From NCBI GenBank assembly GCA_963942565.1, contig OZ012697.1, positions 24,409,375-24,473,374 of the forward strand: DNA of 64,000 nucleotides, read 5' to 3'. A model generated the notes under the pieces. That model was not told the DNA's origin. It saw nothing but the letters and a program-made list of their open reading frames with translations, and did not search any database. This document shows positions 21,548-33,297 of the stretch, one piece after another (the stretch's first letter is position 1; the number at the start of each line of letters is the position of its first letter). This DNA is from Maea johnstoni (taxonomy: Eukaryota > Annelida > Polychaeta > Spionida > Magelonidae). A program made the translations under genes and the position numbers.

Positions 21548-22322
21548 CCTCATCAAATCTCTGTTGCTTCTTCCTAATTTCATCTTTTTTCCTTTTGTCT
21601 AGTGTTTATTTAAATCTTTTTTCTTGTTTTCGCTTTTCCTACTCTTTTCTATATTAGCCGCCTTGATGATGATGAAATAAATGACTTCTTGCAGGAATGG
21701 ATGTTACCAACCTAATTGAGTCAATGAATTTTAATAAGCACCTATTCCAATTTGAAATAACACTATGAATCTGTATATTGAGACTGGATGTAACTGAATA
21801 ACCTATCCCACCTGGCAGTTACTGGGGATTGGGTGTACCGAAAACCCTATTTCCTGAATTTCATTTTACAACTTTTTTTGGTATGGTTTGTATCTGGTTA
21901 TCTGCAAACATTGTCATAATTCATAACATAATATCACCTTAAAAGTATGACATATATGTCAATCACATTCAGTAGTGTGTTCCTGTGTCAATTATGGAAA
22001 AGGAATTTCTACATTTGCTATTTATTTCCAAACATATATGCATATCGATGTCCTGTCCCCCATTTTTCCTGTCCGCACCCCAGCAGGGTCTGGACAGGAC
22101 AAATGTCCAGGTGGGTGGTAGCACCCCCCATCATGGCCTTGGTCAAAATATTTCATGCCACATGGAAGACACTGGTATAGAGAGGGTAGGTTGTGAAAAT
22201 TATAATTTTATCATTTGAAATAAGAAAGATAATGAAAAAATAGCATCTCAAATGTAGCAGACTGGATTTTTCCAATCCAAAATGAACAATAAATCAATTA
22301 TTTATTATTATAGGACACATTC
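21548..22322. other. Gene-free stretch
   Basis: No gene recognised. The GGGTCTGGACAGGACA phrase recurs at 22085. Confidence 0.4.
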
Positions 22323-22400
22323 TAACTAGCGGTCGGACGATTAAGCGAGAACTCGAGCATTTGGTTGAGGTGAGGCCGACTCGACCTGTTCGAACGGCAT
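22323..22400 (+). mobile_element. Possible hAT end fragment
   Basis: TAGCGGTCGGACGATTAAGC is hAT-terminus-like (TAGNGGTCGG). It faces directly into the R4 element at 22409. No matching second end was found. Confidence 0.35.
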
Positions 22401-22408
22401 TTGAAATA

Positions 22409-23269
22409 CTGTAGAACACGAAATTTCCGCGTGTGTTTATATATAGCATACTTAGCGTCTGGTGCTGCTTCGCTATATATAAAAACGCTGTACTTTTGAC
22501 TTTCTTTTTAGCCACTGGTGGCGCTGACGTCAATGAGACGGTCCCCTTTGAAGCAAGAATTGGAGGTTTCTTGTGCAGCCGTTATTTTCGTTTTAGTGGT
22601 GGCCGCTAGATAGCGCCACTAGTAAATCTAACAGAAGATACGTAGCCCTGCTGAAACCCTTTTTCAAAATCGGTTTCTGGGCTTGTGGACTAGCTCATGA
22701 TTCCATTGAATTAATAAACATTCCATCTAAAAACAACAAAACAACAACAAATGGCACCTTTAGCATGCCTTTAGCACAGGCATTTGACGAACATTCAGGA
22801 GACGCCATTTTCGTTTTCGTGGTGACCGCTAGATGGCGCCACTAGTACAAACATGAAGCATACGTAGCCCCTCTTGAACCACTCTTTTTTGGTGTTTTTC
22901 TGGCTTTAGGAAGCAAAAGACATGTTAAAATCTTGAGCAAAGAAAAATCATTGTGATCTGTTTTGATTGTTTATTTTCTGAAGATTACACTTAATACAAC
23001 CAGATATGGCCCCTTTGTTGTGCCACCATGGATAGGGTTCATAGCCCCATTTCCTTTGTTTAACCCTTTGTTCATAAATACGGGCGCCCCCTTTTGAGAG
23101 AATGCTCAATCAAACTGAAAGCATTCTCTGATCAAATTAGTTCGTCTTTTTTGCGACAGATGGCGCTGTCAGCGGCTACGGTAAAGAGACGCTAATATAA
23201 AGATACGCTATGACGCAAAACTCCCAAATTCGCTATACTTGGGACACGCGTGAATTTCGTGTTCTACAG
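22409..23269. mobile_element. R4 family, 861-bp member with TA target site
   Basis: Left CTGTAGAACACGAAATTTC, right GAATTTCGTGTTCTACAG; TA on both sides (22407-22408, 23270-23271). It shares the TATATATAGC...CTTCGCTATATATAAAAACGC block with the 203-bp copy at 13555. The interior has a diverged duplication (about 22560-22690 and 22790-22900) around CCGCTAGATRGCGCCACTAG. No transposase. Confidence 0.8.
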
Positions 23270-25096
23270 TAATCGATTATTTCAAATGTGAAATTTCTGA
23301 ATAAATTTTGCAAAATTACAGGGCCAAAACATACAAAAACAATAGAACTTTCGTTAAGTGACACGGAACAGCTCCGTGTCAACACTCAGGAGTAAACAAA
23401 TCTATTGCGCCATATTTGGTGCACTGATTCATCAATTGCCACGGTACACCGCATGTGTGCCTGGCATGTGCCAGCGCATGCCGCGGCGCAATAATGTTTA
23501 AAATCGTTTGCCTTAAAATTACAGCAATGTGGCCGTAAAACTTGAATCGAATCAATTAATTGTTCGAAAGAGGTGTGTTGACCTAAGAAATTATGTTTTA
23601 ACTAACTAGTATTAAAAGGAGTTATAGATATCTAACCAACACAATGCTTATTTCTAGAATCATGAAATAAGTATGAATTTTCATTCAAATTTTTTCCAAC
23701 TAATTAATCCATCTTCACATCATGTGTGTTTGCCTAATCTGTCTCAACTTGAGGAATTGGAAATTAAAACACATTTTCAGAAAATGTAGATTCTTAGCCT
23801 TCACCCTATATTCGTTTCATTTTAATCATATAAAACTTCCTCTTGACCAGACCCAAATGTAGATATTAACCCTCCTTATGCTACACTTGCATATATACAT
23901 TTGTGCTTACACTAACCTAGAGAACCATGCACGCATAAATGCATGTGGGAATCTAAAAAATTCAATCTCAAGCTTATAATTGAATTATTTCATCTCATTA
24001 TAATTCCCATGACATTGTTTAATGATATCATGCCTTATTTTAATGAATTTATACATGTTTATGGTTGAAATAGGAGAATATTGTGAATTTGTGATCCCCC
24101 TTAAAAATTTGGACGCCCCAAAATTTTGCAACTGCCAATTTTAGGCACCCAGTTTCTTAATCCTGGCTAAGACAATGTCTGAGATGATCATGCAGTTAGA
24201 CATTTAGACATATTGCTTCTTCTTGGAATGCAACAAGAAAAGTGAGGCATGACCATGTAGAGAAATGCTTTTAGAAAGTATGTGACTAGCAACAATAGCA
24301 ATATTCAGCTCTCATTTCCTTCTCTAAGTGTCCATTTTCAAGTTTTTGATGTTTTGATACATTGCGATATGTATTGACAAGTGAAAGCAGGCTGTATTGT
24401 TTAAGGAGAGTTATCGATATATATCGATATGCCCCATATCAATGACACCCCTACTATGTGAGATGATCATGTAGTTAGACATTTTAAGAAGAGAATGGCT
24501 TGCCAATATAGAAGACCCCTACAAAAGCTCAAAGTTTACGATATTTAATTTCCAGAATGCAGTGCTTGATTCAAGGTTCATTTTCATTTGTCATATGACT
24601 ATGGCAGGGGCTTAGCCGCCTATGCATCCAGCGTGTCATTTGGACACCCAGAACACTGTTTTTTGACTGTTTGGACACACAAATATTTTTGTCACAATTT
24701 GCTGATGATGACTTTTCTTAGAAGATAGAAGATGTAGTGTCACTTTTATAAGACACACAAAGCAATTACTGGCCTAAAAAAAGCAAAATCTGTAAATATA
24801 TAGGGTTTATTTTATTAGTAGTATGTACTTTGTACCCCACTTTGGACACGCAGAAGTCTATGAAACCTATTTGGACACCCTGTTTCCAAATATTGGCTAA
24901 GACCATGGACTATGGTGGACCAAAATGATATATAAGACCATCAAACATGAAAAATCTGGTACTAGGTTTCGGTCAATAATCCCCTTTACAATTTGATATC
25001 AGGTATTTGTGGGGAAAATAAAAGAAAATTAATCATGGGGGTTGTACAATCAACAGTGAAATTCTTGCTTTTATATGATTAGGCGACGGTTACTTG
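23270..25096 (+). other. ZNF-B upstream flank/intron
   Basis: From about 23645 (AGAATCATGAAATAAGTATGA) to 24050 it matches the ZNF-C flank at 41281-41600. From 24890 to 25080 it matches the region just before the acceptors of ZNF-C and ZNF-D. It therefore belongs to the duplicated gene unit. No exon could be placed. Confidence 0.6.
25001..25081 (+). repeat. Direct repeat, left copy (duplicated intron piece)
   Basis: AGGTATTTGTGGGGAAAATA...CTTTTATATGATTA recurs at 26000-26090. The right copy keeps ten extra bases (AAACCAAACT) present in the other units, so it is the original and this is the duplicate. Confidence 0.8.
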
Positions 25097-25589
25097 TAGT
25101 GTTCGTCCGATTGTTCGAACAAGCCGAACAGCGTTCGTTTGTGCCTCCGATTATGATGATCGAACGCAATTTCACATGTTCAAACAAAAAAACGAACATG
25201 GATAAAAATTATATTCAAAGAAATAGCTGGACTTTCGGTAATCCTGCCTGTCAGAAAATCTGAGAAAAAAAGTTTAGTTACGTATTTATTGCCCCACCAA
25301 AGAGGAAACACTGCTGGACCGCTCCAGATCCAACTCTCTGAGCGTGCTGAGGCGATGTTACGATGCCGCCATTGTTGTTGTGGTTATCGGCACACAATAG
25401 CGCAAATGCGCATGACGCAATTACGCTAGTGTGTGTTGATACCGCTAGGTGTCGCGGTACCTTATGACTTAAGTAAACAGCAATGGCGACACAGAAAACC
25501 ATGTACACAACTTCGATTATTAATCGGTCATCGGTCGTTCAGATGGACCGATGATCGATCTTGAAAATTGTGACCGATTCCAAACACTA
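25097..25589. mobile_element. hAT MITE with exact 8-bp target duplication
   Basis: GTTACTTG occurs immediately before (25089-25096) and after (25590-25597). The ends are TAGTGTTCG and CAAACACTA. The 493-bp interior is CpG-richer than its surroundings and has no transposase. The 8-bp duplication and TAGTG end are hAT hallmarks. Confidence 0.88.
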
Positions 25590-25597
25590 GTTACTTG

Positions 25598-25836
25598 ATT
25601 TATTGGTTCCCGGATCTGCCGATCTACGTGGCATAGACCCGACGGGAAAATAATTGTAATCCCCCCACTTTATTTTGTGCTCTGCCGCTGAGCCGTAAGT
25701 ACGTACACCAAACCGACAATGAATTAACCATGGATGGTAATAAAACTACAAAACTACAAGAATATCAATACCAGAGCAATACAACATTACAATAGCAATG
25801 CAATACAGTGTTGTTGAAATTCATCATCTTATTAAA
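25598..25836. other. Short unannotated stretch between hAT and hairpin
   Basis: GC-richer start (25610-25660) then AT-rich. Nothing recognised. Confidence 0.4.
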
Positions 25837-25971
25837 ACTGTTCACCAGGGCAGTATGTGTAATAAATGTGCGCCTTCATGCATCCTGACCAGGCATTGGG
25901 CCTTCGGCCCTCAGTCTGACCAGGATGCCTTCAGGTGCACATTAAATACACACACTGCCCTGGTGAACAGT
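25837..25971. repeat. Long hairpin with GGGCCTTCGGCCCTCA loop
   Basis: ACTGTTCACCAGGGCAGTRTGTGTA is mirrored by TACACACACTGCCCTGGTGAACAGT. The stem continues through GCGCCTTCA...GCATCCTGACCAG to the loop. Stem about 60 bp. Confidence 0.88.
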
Positions 25972-26117
25972 AATTAAGGCTTTATTACAATGTGGCACCA
26001 GGTATTTGTGGGGAAAATAAAAGAAAACTAATCACGGGGGTTAAACCAAACTGTACAATCAACAGTGCAAGTCTTGCTTTTATATGATTATGTTCAATTT
26101 CTATTCTTATTTTGTAG

Positions 26118-26301
26118 ATTTAAAACAAGACAAAACTAGGATTCCTGAGAAGAAGGAGAGTCAAATGGCTGCCACTGAATGTCATGTGACACCTGGATGA
26201 CCTTCAGCTTCACATATCATTTCTGTGCTTAGTGTACAACCAAGGATTTACCAGAAACAAAGATATAGAGAACTTTGAATAGGGAATCAAATGCGAAAGG
26301 A
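26118..26301 (+). other. 3' splice acceptor and leader of ZNF-B
   Basis: TTATTTTGTAG precedes the conserved leader (ACTAGGATTCCTGAG, AATGTCATGTGACACCTGG). The position of the family start codon reads AATAGGGAA instead of AATATGGMA, so the normal start is lost. The first in-frame ATG is at 26302. Confidence 0.7.
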
Positions 26302-29135
26302 ATGCGTAGAACGCATGATAGAAACAACATCAGTGAGCGGCTAACTCTCACCCCTACCTCACAGCAGGAACTCAGTCAGTCAGTTTTCATACAGGAGTCT
26401 CTGGATCCAAAAGTTGTGGTCAAGAGGGAGATCGTTGAGGAAGACTTCGGGAGTGGTGCCATACAAATGGAAAACATACAAGGGCAATGTTCAGACAAAG
26501 GACCTACCGCGGAAACTTCTCTAGACGGTGTTCAACTGTGGCGGGTGAAATAAGAACCCTTAGAATCTGAGGACCCGGGGCCCACATATCATCAGCATTT
26601 GGACGTGCACAAAGAGACAGTTGAAATGAATAACAATCACGTTTATAAATGGACGGTTGCTTCCTCAGAAACAGTCCCATTGAAAGTTGATGATGGTAGG
26701 GTAGAAACAAATAGGACAGAAACTGAATCTGTAGGAAGAGTCTCAGCAGAAGTTAAGCAGAAGGTCTCGAATAAAGAAACTTTTGGATCTGAGAAAGTTT
26801 TCGTTACCATACTTAACAGAACCAAGCATTCTAATTCAGTAGTTAAAAGTAAACTAGGAATTGAAACAATGGTGAAAAAGGCCCTAATGGCCTTAAAGTT
26901 TAAGAATCTGAGAGAGGGCTTAAAGAACAACTGGTCCTTTCTTTACAACTGCACCCTGTTATGGTCTAATGAAAATTGCATTGAGTACCTTAAGTTCTAC
27001 CATGGTGAAGCAACTACGATCCAGCTCTCATTGAAGATTCGATCAGATTTTATGCCCCTTATTCAAGTTCATGGCAAGCATGTCAGCCCTGAACATGACT
27101 TCTGGTCTGGATTACCTGAGAAATACACAACACCAGCAGACATAGTCAAACTTCTGACCAAACTTCATGGGTTTACAGTATGCATGGGCAATCCGGATAA
27201 AGAGTACCAGTCGCTGATCAAAAGTCATGTAGAGTCGCGCCAGCCGCCACAGGCATATGTGGAAGGAGATTTCGGGGCGGTCAAAGATGGGGTATCGTAC
27301 ACGTCTTCTATTCGGTCAATCGCATGTGAATTGCTGACCAAGTATAAGCGTTGCAGGAAGTGCCTCTTGTATCGGAATACGCTTACAAGAGCAAAAACAC
27401 AGGAGACAAAGGACATACAAAACGCACCCTCAGATCTCTTGACCTACAAAAAGCTGCACAGTCAAATGAACTGCCATGTGCCTGAAAAAACTGGGAATGG
27501 AAAGAACAGATCTGGTCTTTTAATCAAAGGTGATCCAGGAACCAGTATTAACAATTTAAATGAGGAGGCCATGCAAGGAAAGGTCATAGAAAGAGACAAC
27601 CAATTAAATATGGTTCACATGCAGATTAGAGAACAATTTGATAAAGTAGTGAAAGACCACTTAAATATGGTGCAAGATTGTGATGTCAGTAAGAGAAACG
27701 AGTTGGATGCAAAATTCAACACTGCTCTGAAGTTACCGCAAAATCTTGACAACTCTTTCGCATCTCAGATAGGAGTATGTCATGAGGATGAAAAGCCCAT
27801 TCAGTCCAATGAGACTGCTGAAATGTTTGATGATTGTCATCCTGTGGCTGCTCCGGAGAATCCTCATCCAGACTTAGAATGTGGTCTTCCCTCTCTAGTG
27901 CTGCACTGTGAATCGCACCAGAGCACGGACATGCATGATTGTAAGGAGTGTGAAAAAGCCTTTCCACGATTACAAGACCTGAAGAAGTATGCGAGAACTC
28001 ATTATGCAAGAAAAACATTTAAATGTAGGAGTTGTAGGAAAATATTCCCTAGTCTGTCCATTTTAGTGGCTCACAGAAAAGTTCATGCTGCTGAAAAACG
28101 CGTCAAATGTGAGAGGAAATGTGACAAGTGTGGAAAGGCTTTCTCGAATGTTGTTCAGTTGCAATCACATACTATAAGAGAGCATTGGGAGGATAACCAA
28201 TTCAAATGTAATAAGTGCGACAAGGTATTCTCTCAGTATTCTGCTTTAATAATGCACAAAAGGACCCACATAGTAGAGAAGCCCTTCAAGTGTTGCATTT
28301 GCAATAGGGCGTTTACTACAAACGATGCCCTGACGGCTCATATGAAAACTCATACTGGTAAGAGACCATACAAATGTACACACTGCAGCAAGGCGTACTT
28401 CTCCTCCAAAACTCTCAAAAGCCATATGAGAATTCATACAGGTGAAAATCCCTGTAAATGTAAACTTTGTGGCAAAGCATTTAGCTTCTTCTCCACTTTA
28501 CATACTCATATGATGGTTCACAGTGGTGAAAAGCCTTATCAATGTGAGTATTGTGATGGAAGCTTTCACACAGCATCCACTTTAGCAAAACATAGGAAAA
28601 CTCATACAGGTGAAAAATCTTACAAGTGTGATATTTGTCCAAAGGCTTTTTTGACATTGGGTAACTTGAAAATACATAGAGTAATTCACACAGGTGAAAA
28701 ACCTTACAAGTGTAAGCTGTGCAACATGGCGTTTAATACGTCCACTAGTTTGACAAGACACCAGAAAGTTCACTCAGGTGAAAAACCCCACCAATGTGAA
28801 CAATGTGGTAAGAGATTTACACAGTCTACACAACTTAGGGGTCATCTTATGGTTCATAAGGGGGAAAAACCTAAAAGGTATGGAAAGTCAAAGCCTAAGT
28901 GAAAGTCCTAATTGTGAAATATGTGAGACGGAATTTGCGCATACAGGTCATTACAAGACACACACGAGGATCCATACTGGGGAAAGACCTTACCAATGCT
29001 AGGTATGTGACAAGTCCTTCAATCATAAGGGAAGTTTGAATACACACATGACGATGCACACAGAAGAGAAGCCTTTTCAATGTAATCTCTGTGAGAAGGC
29101 ATTTAAACATAAGATGTCTCTAAAAGAGCATGCTG
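26302..29135 (+). pseudogene. ZNF-B: decayed C2H2 zinc-finger paralog
   Basis: A host gene copy related to ZNF-A. An in-frame TAA (26551-26553) falls in the SUMO motif (VK-stop-EP). From the next in-frame ATG (26599) 767 codons stay open. They hold the conserved family domain and 11 fingers. The coiled coil and ~155 linker residues are deleted (junction near 27472). Finger 1 has Y for its first zinc histidine, and finger 3 carries four extra residues (CERK). After 28902 the frame is lost. Finger remnants continue (28913-29000, 29036-29135), one with a TAG in YQC-stop. The last fingers are deleted straight into the 3' UTR at GTAACACTTGT. A truncated protein from 26599 is possible but unlikely to match its paralogs' function. 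Confidence 0.85.
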
Positions 29136-29562
29136 TAACACTTGTTGTTCTACCAGCCTCGTACAGTTTTAACCGATTGATGCTCACAGCAGCCAAAGGC
29201 TGTCTGACAATTTTGATGAGATCTTGTCAGTAAAAGCACAATGGGGAAAATTTAAAGAAGCAGTATTGATCATTCATAACATTACCAAAAGATCTCCCTC
29301 CAAAATTTATTTTTTTATTTTTGGGAATTTTATTTTTTGTTTATTTTCCTCAGAGTCAACTATGACCATCGTTCAGTAAATACTATTGTAATTGGGCAAA
29401 TCGATGATAACCTTTTGCATATATTAATGATGATATCAACTGCGATATCAAAACAGAATATGTAATACTTAGCAATTGTTAAGTTTACCAGTGGTACAAT
29501 TGAATAGAGATCAAATGATGAGTATACCTTGTATGACAAAGTATTGTGTGTGGCTAATAAGT
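29136..29562 (+). other. ZNF-B 3' UTR and flank
   Basis: Family 3' UTR (CTCACAGCAGCCAAAGGCTG) followed by the A-type flank TTTATTTTCCTCAGAGTCAA. Around 29520-29535 it supplies the empty site for the MITE at 10870-11102. Confidence 0.6.
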
Positions 29563-29939
29563 CTTGTACCACAGTTGCTTGCCTTCCACCAATCAGAGGC
29601 CTCGAAAAGTGTATGGTTATAGGACATAACCCACACTTTCCAGGTCTCGAAATTAAGGTTTTATCCAGGGAGCCCAATTGAATCTTCTAAAGCTACCTAG
29701 GGATGTTGTGTATAGAAACCAGTACATATTTGGGCTCCCTGCAGAAATTTGAGGGAGACACAGGAGAATTCAAAGGAGGCCTCGATTCCCAGCACCACCT
29801 TATTTCAAGCCCTGCTTTTTAAGCCTTTGTTCTCTAAGCTGCTTAAACCCAAAGGTGTTACCCAAGGAATTTAGCAAGAGTGCTCTGCCAAGCTTTTTCC
29901 GGCCTGTGATTGGTGGAAGGCAGTAAACTGTGGTACAAG
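29563..29939. mobile_element. Foldback MITE with 38-bp inverted ends
   Basis: CTTGTACCACAGTT...TGCCTTCCACCAATCA at the left is mirrored by TGATTGGTGGAAGGCA...AACTGTGGTACAAG. It interrupts the A/B flank between GTGGCTAATAA and the AACCAGATAGTT that follows in ZNF-A. Confidence 0.82.
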
Positions 29940-29945
29940 TTACAT

Positions 29946-30049
29946 AGATCCCTTGGATGTTGTGGTGTATGTGATACCCTCGGGGTTACTCGTCTCCGCC
30001 TGGTAACACCTTGGGTATATCCCATACACCACAGCTTCCTTGGGGTCTA
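29946..30049. repeat. Hairpin next to the foldback MITE
   Basis: AGATCCCTTGG...TGTGGTGTATG pairs with CATACACCACAGCTTCCTTGG...TCT. The loop is around CTCGTCTCCGCC. Same architecture as the GC-loop hairpins. Confidence 0.75.
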
Positions 30050-30309
30050 TCTATCACTAAACCAGATAGTTCAACAAACGAGGCACTAGTATGAGGAGCG
30101 TTGAACTTTAATTACTCCTGGGTCTTACATTTAGCTATAGCTGACCATTTTTATCAAATAATGTCTGCTGTCTTTTTATGTATGCTTTGTATCTTTCTGC
30201 ATAATAAATATTTTTGACATTACTTAATACCTTTTGTAAGTGTGGTATTTTCCCAGCTTTCATTGCATTGTAGATATAGCATTACATATCACTATTTTCA
30301 AGATCCCCT

Positions 30310-31990
30310 GAAAATAATGCGTTCCACTGATATTGCATAACCTTTATTTCTGCCAGCCATTCATGGATTGAGTCCCAGAAAGCACTAATAGTGGAACCCG
30401 CAAATAGCATGTGTTCAATACTGAGATGTTGCAGAAAGTACAGAAGGGAGAAAAAGGGAGAATCTTTTATACCTATTTTGTGTAATTTATCATTAGTGAA
30501 AAACTTTCTACTAAGGGTTTGAAGTTAGGTAATATTTGGTAGGTGTCATCAATGCATCTGTCATGCCATATGAAATATCTGGATACATTCTGAGTCTCTA
30601 AGACTATACCTGCTTTTTCCCTCCATTTATCACATATTATTTTCCAGGATGTTAACATTTGAACTGAGTAGCATTTTTCATAGAAGTCAGAGACTCCTTT
30701 TTGATCTAAATTGTGAAGAAAATTTAGTGAGCTGTTTCTCGGCAAACATCTTAGGATAAAGGTTATACTAGAAATTATATATTATCATTGATTTTAAAGG
30801 GAAACTTGGGGAAGAACAAATCATAGGTTTATATGAAAGTTCATGAACATAGCTCAACGTCTGTCATAAACAGGGAAGCCCTAGAGCTCCACACAAAGAG
30901 AAATCAATAATTGCAATTAGTCAATAGCACCTCCTCTGAGCCAAGGCCGCCGCATTGTGAATCCGGGTCATCACCCCCTGCTGTGGTCAGTGTTATTGGG
31001 TAGCAAAGGAGCTTAGATAAGCACTGAGCTAGGGGCACATTGCCACCTAATTGAAAAACATGGCCGCTGCCAAGGTCTGGGCAGGATGATGGCAATATGC
31101 AAAAATTTCCCCCCATGGGATCACTGAGAGAAAAAGAATGGCAGTATCCTGCTCTTGAAGCGTATTACTTTCATATAAGCTGATATGTATGTGAGCCTTT
31201 AGGGCCCCTTTAAGACTTACACTATGGTGTTCCAGAAAATTCATATTAAGATTGCTTTTTCCATTTATGTCTTCATGGGAAGAATGTTAAAGGATCCGCC
31301 AACAACATCTCCAAAAAACCATAATACCTTTGGTGTGCCAAATAGGATTTATCTGAAGTTCGAGACTATTGTTGAACCATATTGGTGTTGTTAATAAAAT
31401 GTCTTTTTCTAGGAAACTTATTACATTGCAAAGTCTGCAGGCTATTTATTATATCTAGCCAGAATGGATTTAGAGCAGTTTCCTTAGTTCTTTCTAAATA
31501 CTCTGGACCATATGTAAACTCTTGATCTACGGTAATTCCATATCTCTCAGAAAAACGGTACATTTACTTTCTGACGTTTGGAACCTTTTTCCCAACTCAT
31601 TTTCAAGGTAGAAATAAAATGGTGTAGGTTATGTTTTTGAGTCCTCCATATTTTACCTCAGCCTGCAAATTTTCTTTTCTTACTTAAAGTTATTTTTGCT
31701 GGCTAGCCACAACATAAAGAAATTAGAAATGCTTTCTAGGTATTCAGAACAATGTTTATCAGGATTTGGGAGAGACAGGAGCGAATAGGTAAGCTTAGAC
31801 ATTAAAAGAGGTTTTATGACAGCTGTCTTACCATAGGGGCTGAGGTTTCTAGAGTTCCAGATGTTGACTCATTTTTTAATGTCTCTTATTCTGTTGTTGA
31901 GGTAGGATTGTGTCATGTTACCCAAGTTAAGAGTAATATAAGAAATGCTAAGAATGTTTAAGTTGTTAGTCCATTTAAATCCAAATCACT
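30310..31990 (-). mobile_element. LINE (L1/Tx1-like) ORF2 remnant
   Basis: The reverse strand, 31990 to 30310, reads through recognisable ORF2 pieces: NIWNSRNLSPYGKTAVIKPL then LMSKLTYSLLSLPNP (~31900-31740), NPFWLDIINSLQTL (~31470), and MLTSWKIICDKWREKAGIV (~30660). These follow the order after the reverse-transcriptase catalytic core in L1-like elements. It is 5'-truncated and has several breaks. The TTAA element at 30798-31209 splits it. It is shared with ZNF-A at 11695-12240. Confidence 0.8.
30798..31209. mobile_element. TTAA-flanked MITE inside the LINE
   Basis: TTAA lies at 30794-30797 and 31210-31213, with ends AGGG and CCCT. The ZNF-A copy of the LINE (near 12200) is uninterrupted, reading GATCGTAAGACGG. 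TTAA targets point to piggyBac- or Kolobok-type movers. 412 bp, no transposase. Confidence 0.8.
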
Positions 31991-32755
31991 ACTACGTCAA
32001 GGATATCCTTGACAGGTGTTTGACTTTGAAAGGAAGTGCCAGCACTCAATTTCCACATCTTGACCCTCAAATTCAGCATTGATCCCATCTGCAGGATTGA
32101 TCCCATCATGGACGATTGTACGTAAGGGCAATCGAGCTAATGATGAGGGTATAATGGCCACTGGACCACAGTTTAGGGTGGTCTAGGGGATGGCAGATCC
32201 TGTTAACACTAAGGGCGCCACAAGTTAATGACACTTGATGGTTTGGCGACTACGGGTAGCTTATTCCAGGTACTTACCTAATGGTTGCACTCCAGCCTAA
32301 TGCGTTTTGAATGTCTTCAATACGCATTAAGGTTATTAATTAAAAGGGTCCTAAGGAAGTTAGGCGCGTGTGGATGGGGTTTTAAGAATTAATTAGTGTC
32401 ATATGATTTTGATCGTTATAATTACCCCATGTGCAGGAACCCAACATTAGGGAAAAAACCCTTAATGAGTTATCCAATCAGGTAGTTTAGAAATGATGTC
32501 ATAGTATAACGATAGCCAATAGTTAGGGTTTTTAACTATATGTATGATCATGTGACCCATGGGAAATATGGGTATATATTTGTATGTTTGAAATGAATAA
32601 ATCAGAATGTTCAGGGTTCTCCTCAGACAACAGCTTTCCAACTGAACTTCTCATTAGAACTACACAACTGACTTTTGTCGTCTTTGGTAATATCCATTAC
32701 CCTCTACAAGTTACGAGAAGTGACTTGATTACATCCCTATATGACTTGCATAACA
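31991..32755 (+). mobile_element. Possible solo LTR (low confidence)
   Basis: A non-coding block with a CCAAT-like box (near 32500), a TATATATTTG box (near 32573), AATAAAT (near 32596) and a CT-rich downstream part, in the order of an LTR promoter and poly-A signal. No target duplication or paired copy was found, so family and limits are unknown. Confidence 0.25.
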
Positions 32756-33297
32756 GCGTCTAACAAAACTGGCAGCCTGATCATTTAAAAAAATTACAGT
32801 TACTAAGAAAAAAGCCCTGCCAAGCTAGTGAAATGTCAGACCCTGTGGTCCTGTCAGACCCATATAAAGAACAAAATGATTGACGATTTTTCAACATTTC
32901 ATTCCAATGTTTTGTTTTGTTTTTCATTTTACAATTTGGAATGAGCACATTGGTGGCTGTAGTGTCTAAACCACTCTACTATCTCTGGGATATATCTTCT
33001 ATCAAGTGCAATTTTCAGAAAATATTTGAAGAAATGTTAATCTGAAATACCATATTTGAAAAGACTATGCCAAATCATGCTTAATGTGGAAGTTATTTTC
33101 AGATGTATTGTAGATCCAGATGATGTTGAACACAGAGAACTGCAGGCATGAATAGGTTGATATGATTGGCTAGTGAAGTCGTTTTTTGTTATGGTTTTAG
33201 GCAGGATTTTTAAGATACCTGTCTGAAACAGCAATCACGATACTTCTGCCTGTTCAATTGTAGTTTCTCATCTACTTTAGATCCTCATTCAACATAT
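32756..33297 (+). other. ZNF unit 3' flank (B copy)
   Basis: CATAACAGCGTCTAAC, ACTGGCAGCCTGATCATTT and later TTCTGCCTGT match the ghost unit at 59730-60190. The later part matches the ZNF-C flank at 47440-48310. No gene. Confidence 0.7.

Noticed and set aside
25278-25508. 76-codon reverse ORF
   Set aside because: Lies wholly inside the hAT MITE and has no recognisable motif.
25001-26090. Direct repeats as a pair of LTRs
   Set aside because: They match intron sequence of the other ZNF units, so they are duplicated host DNA rather than element ends.
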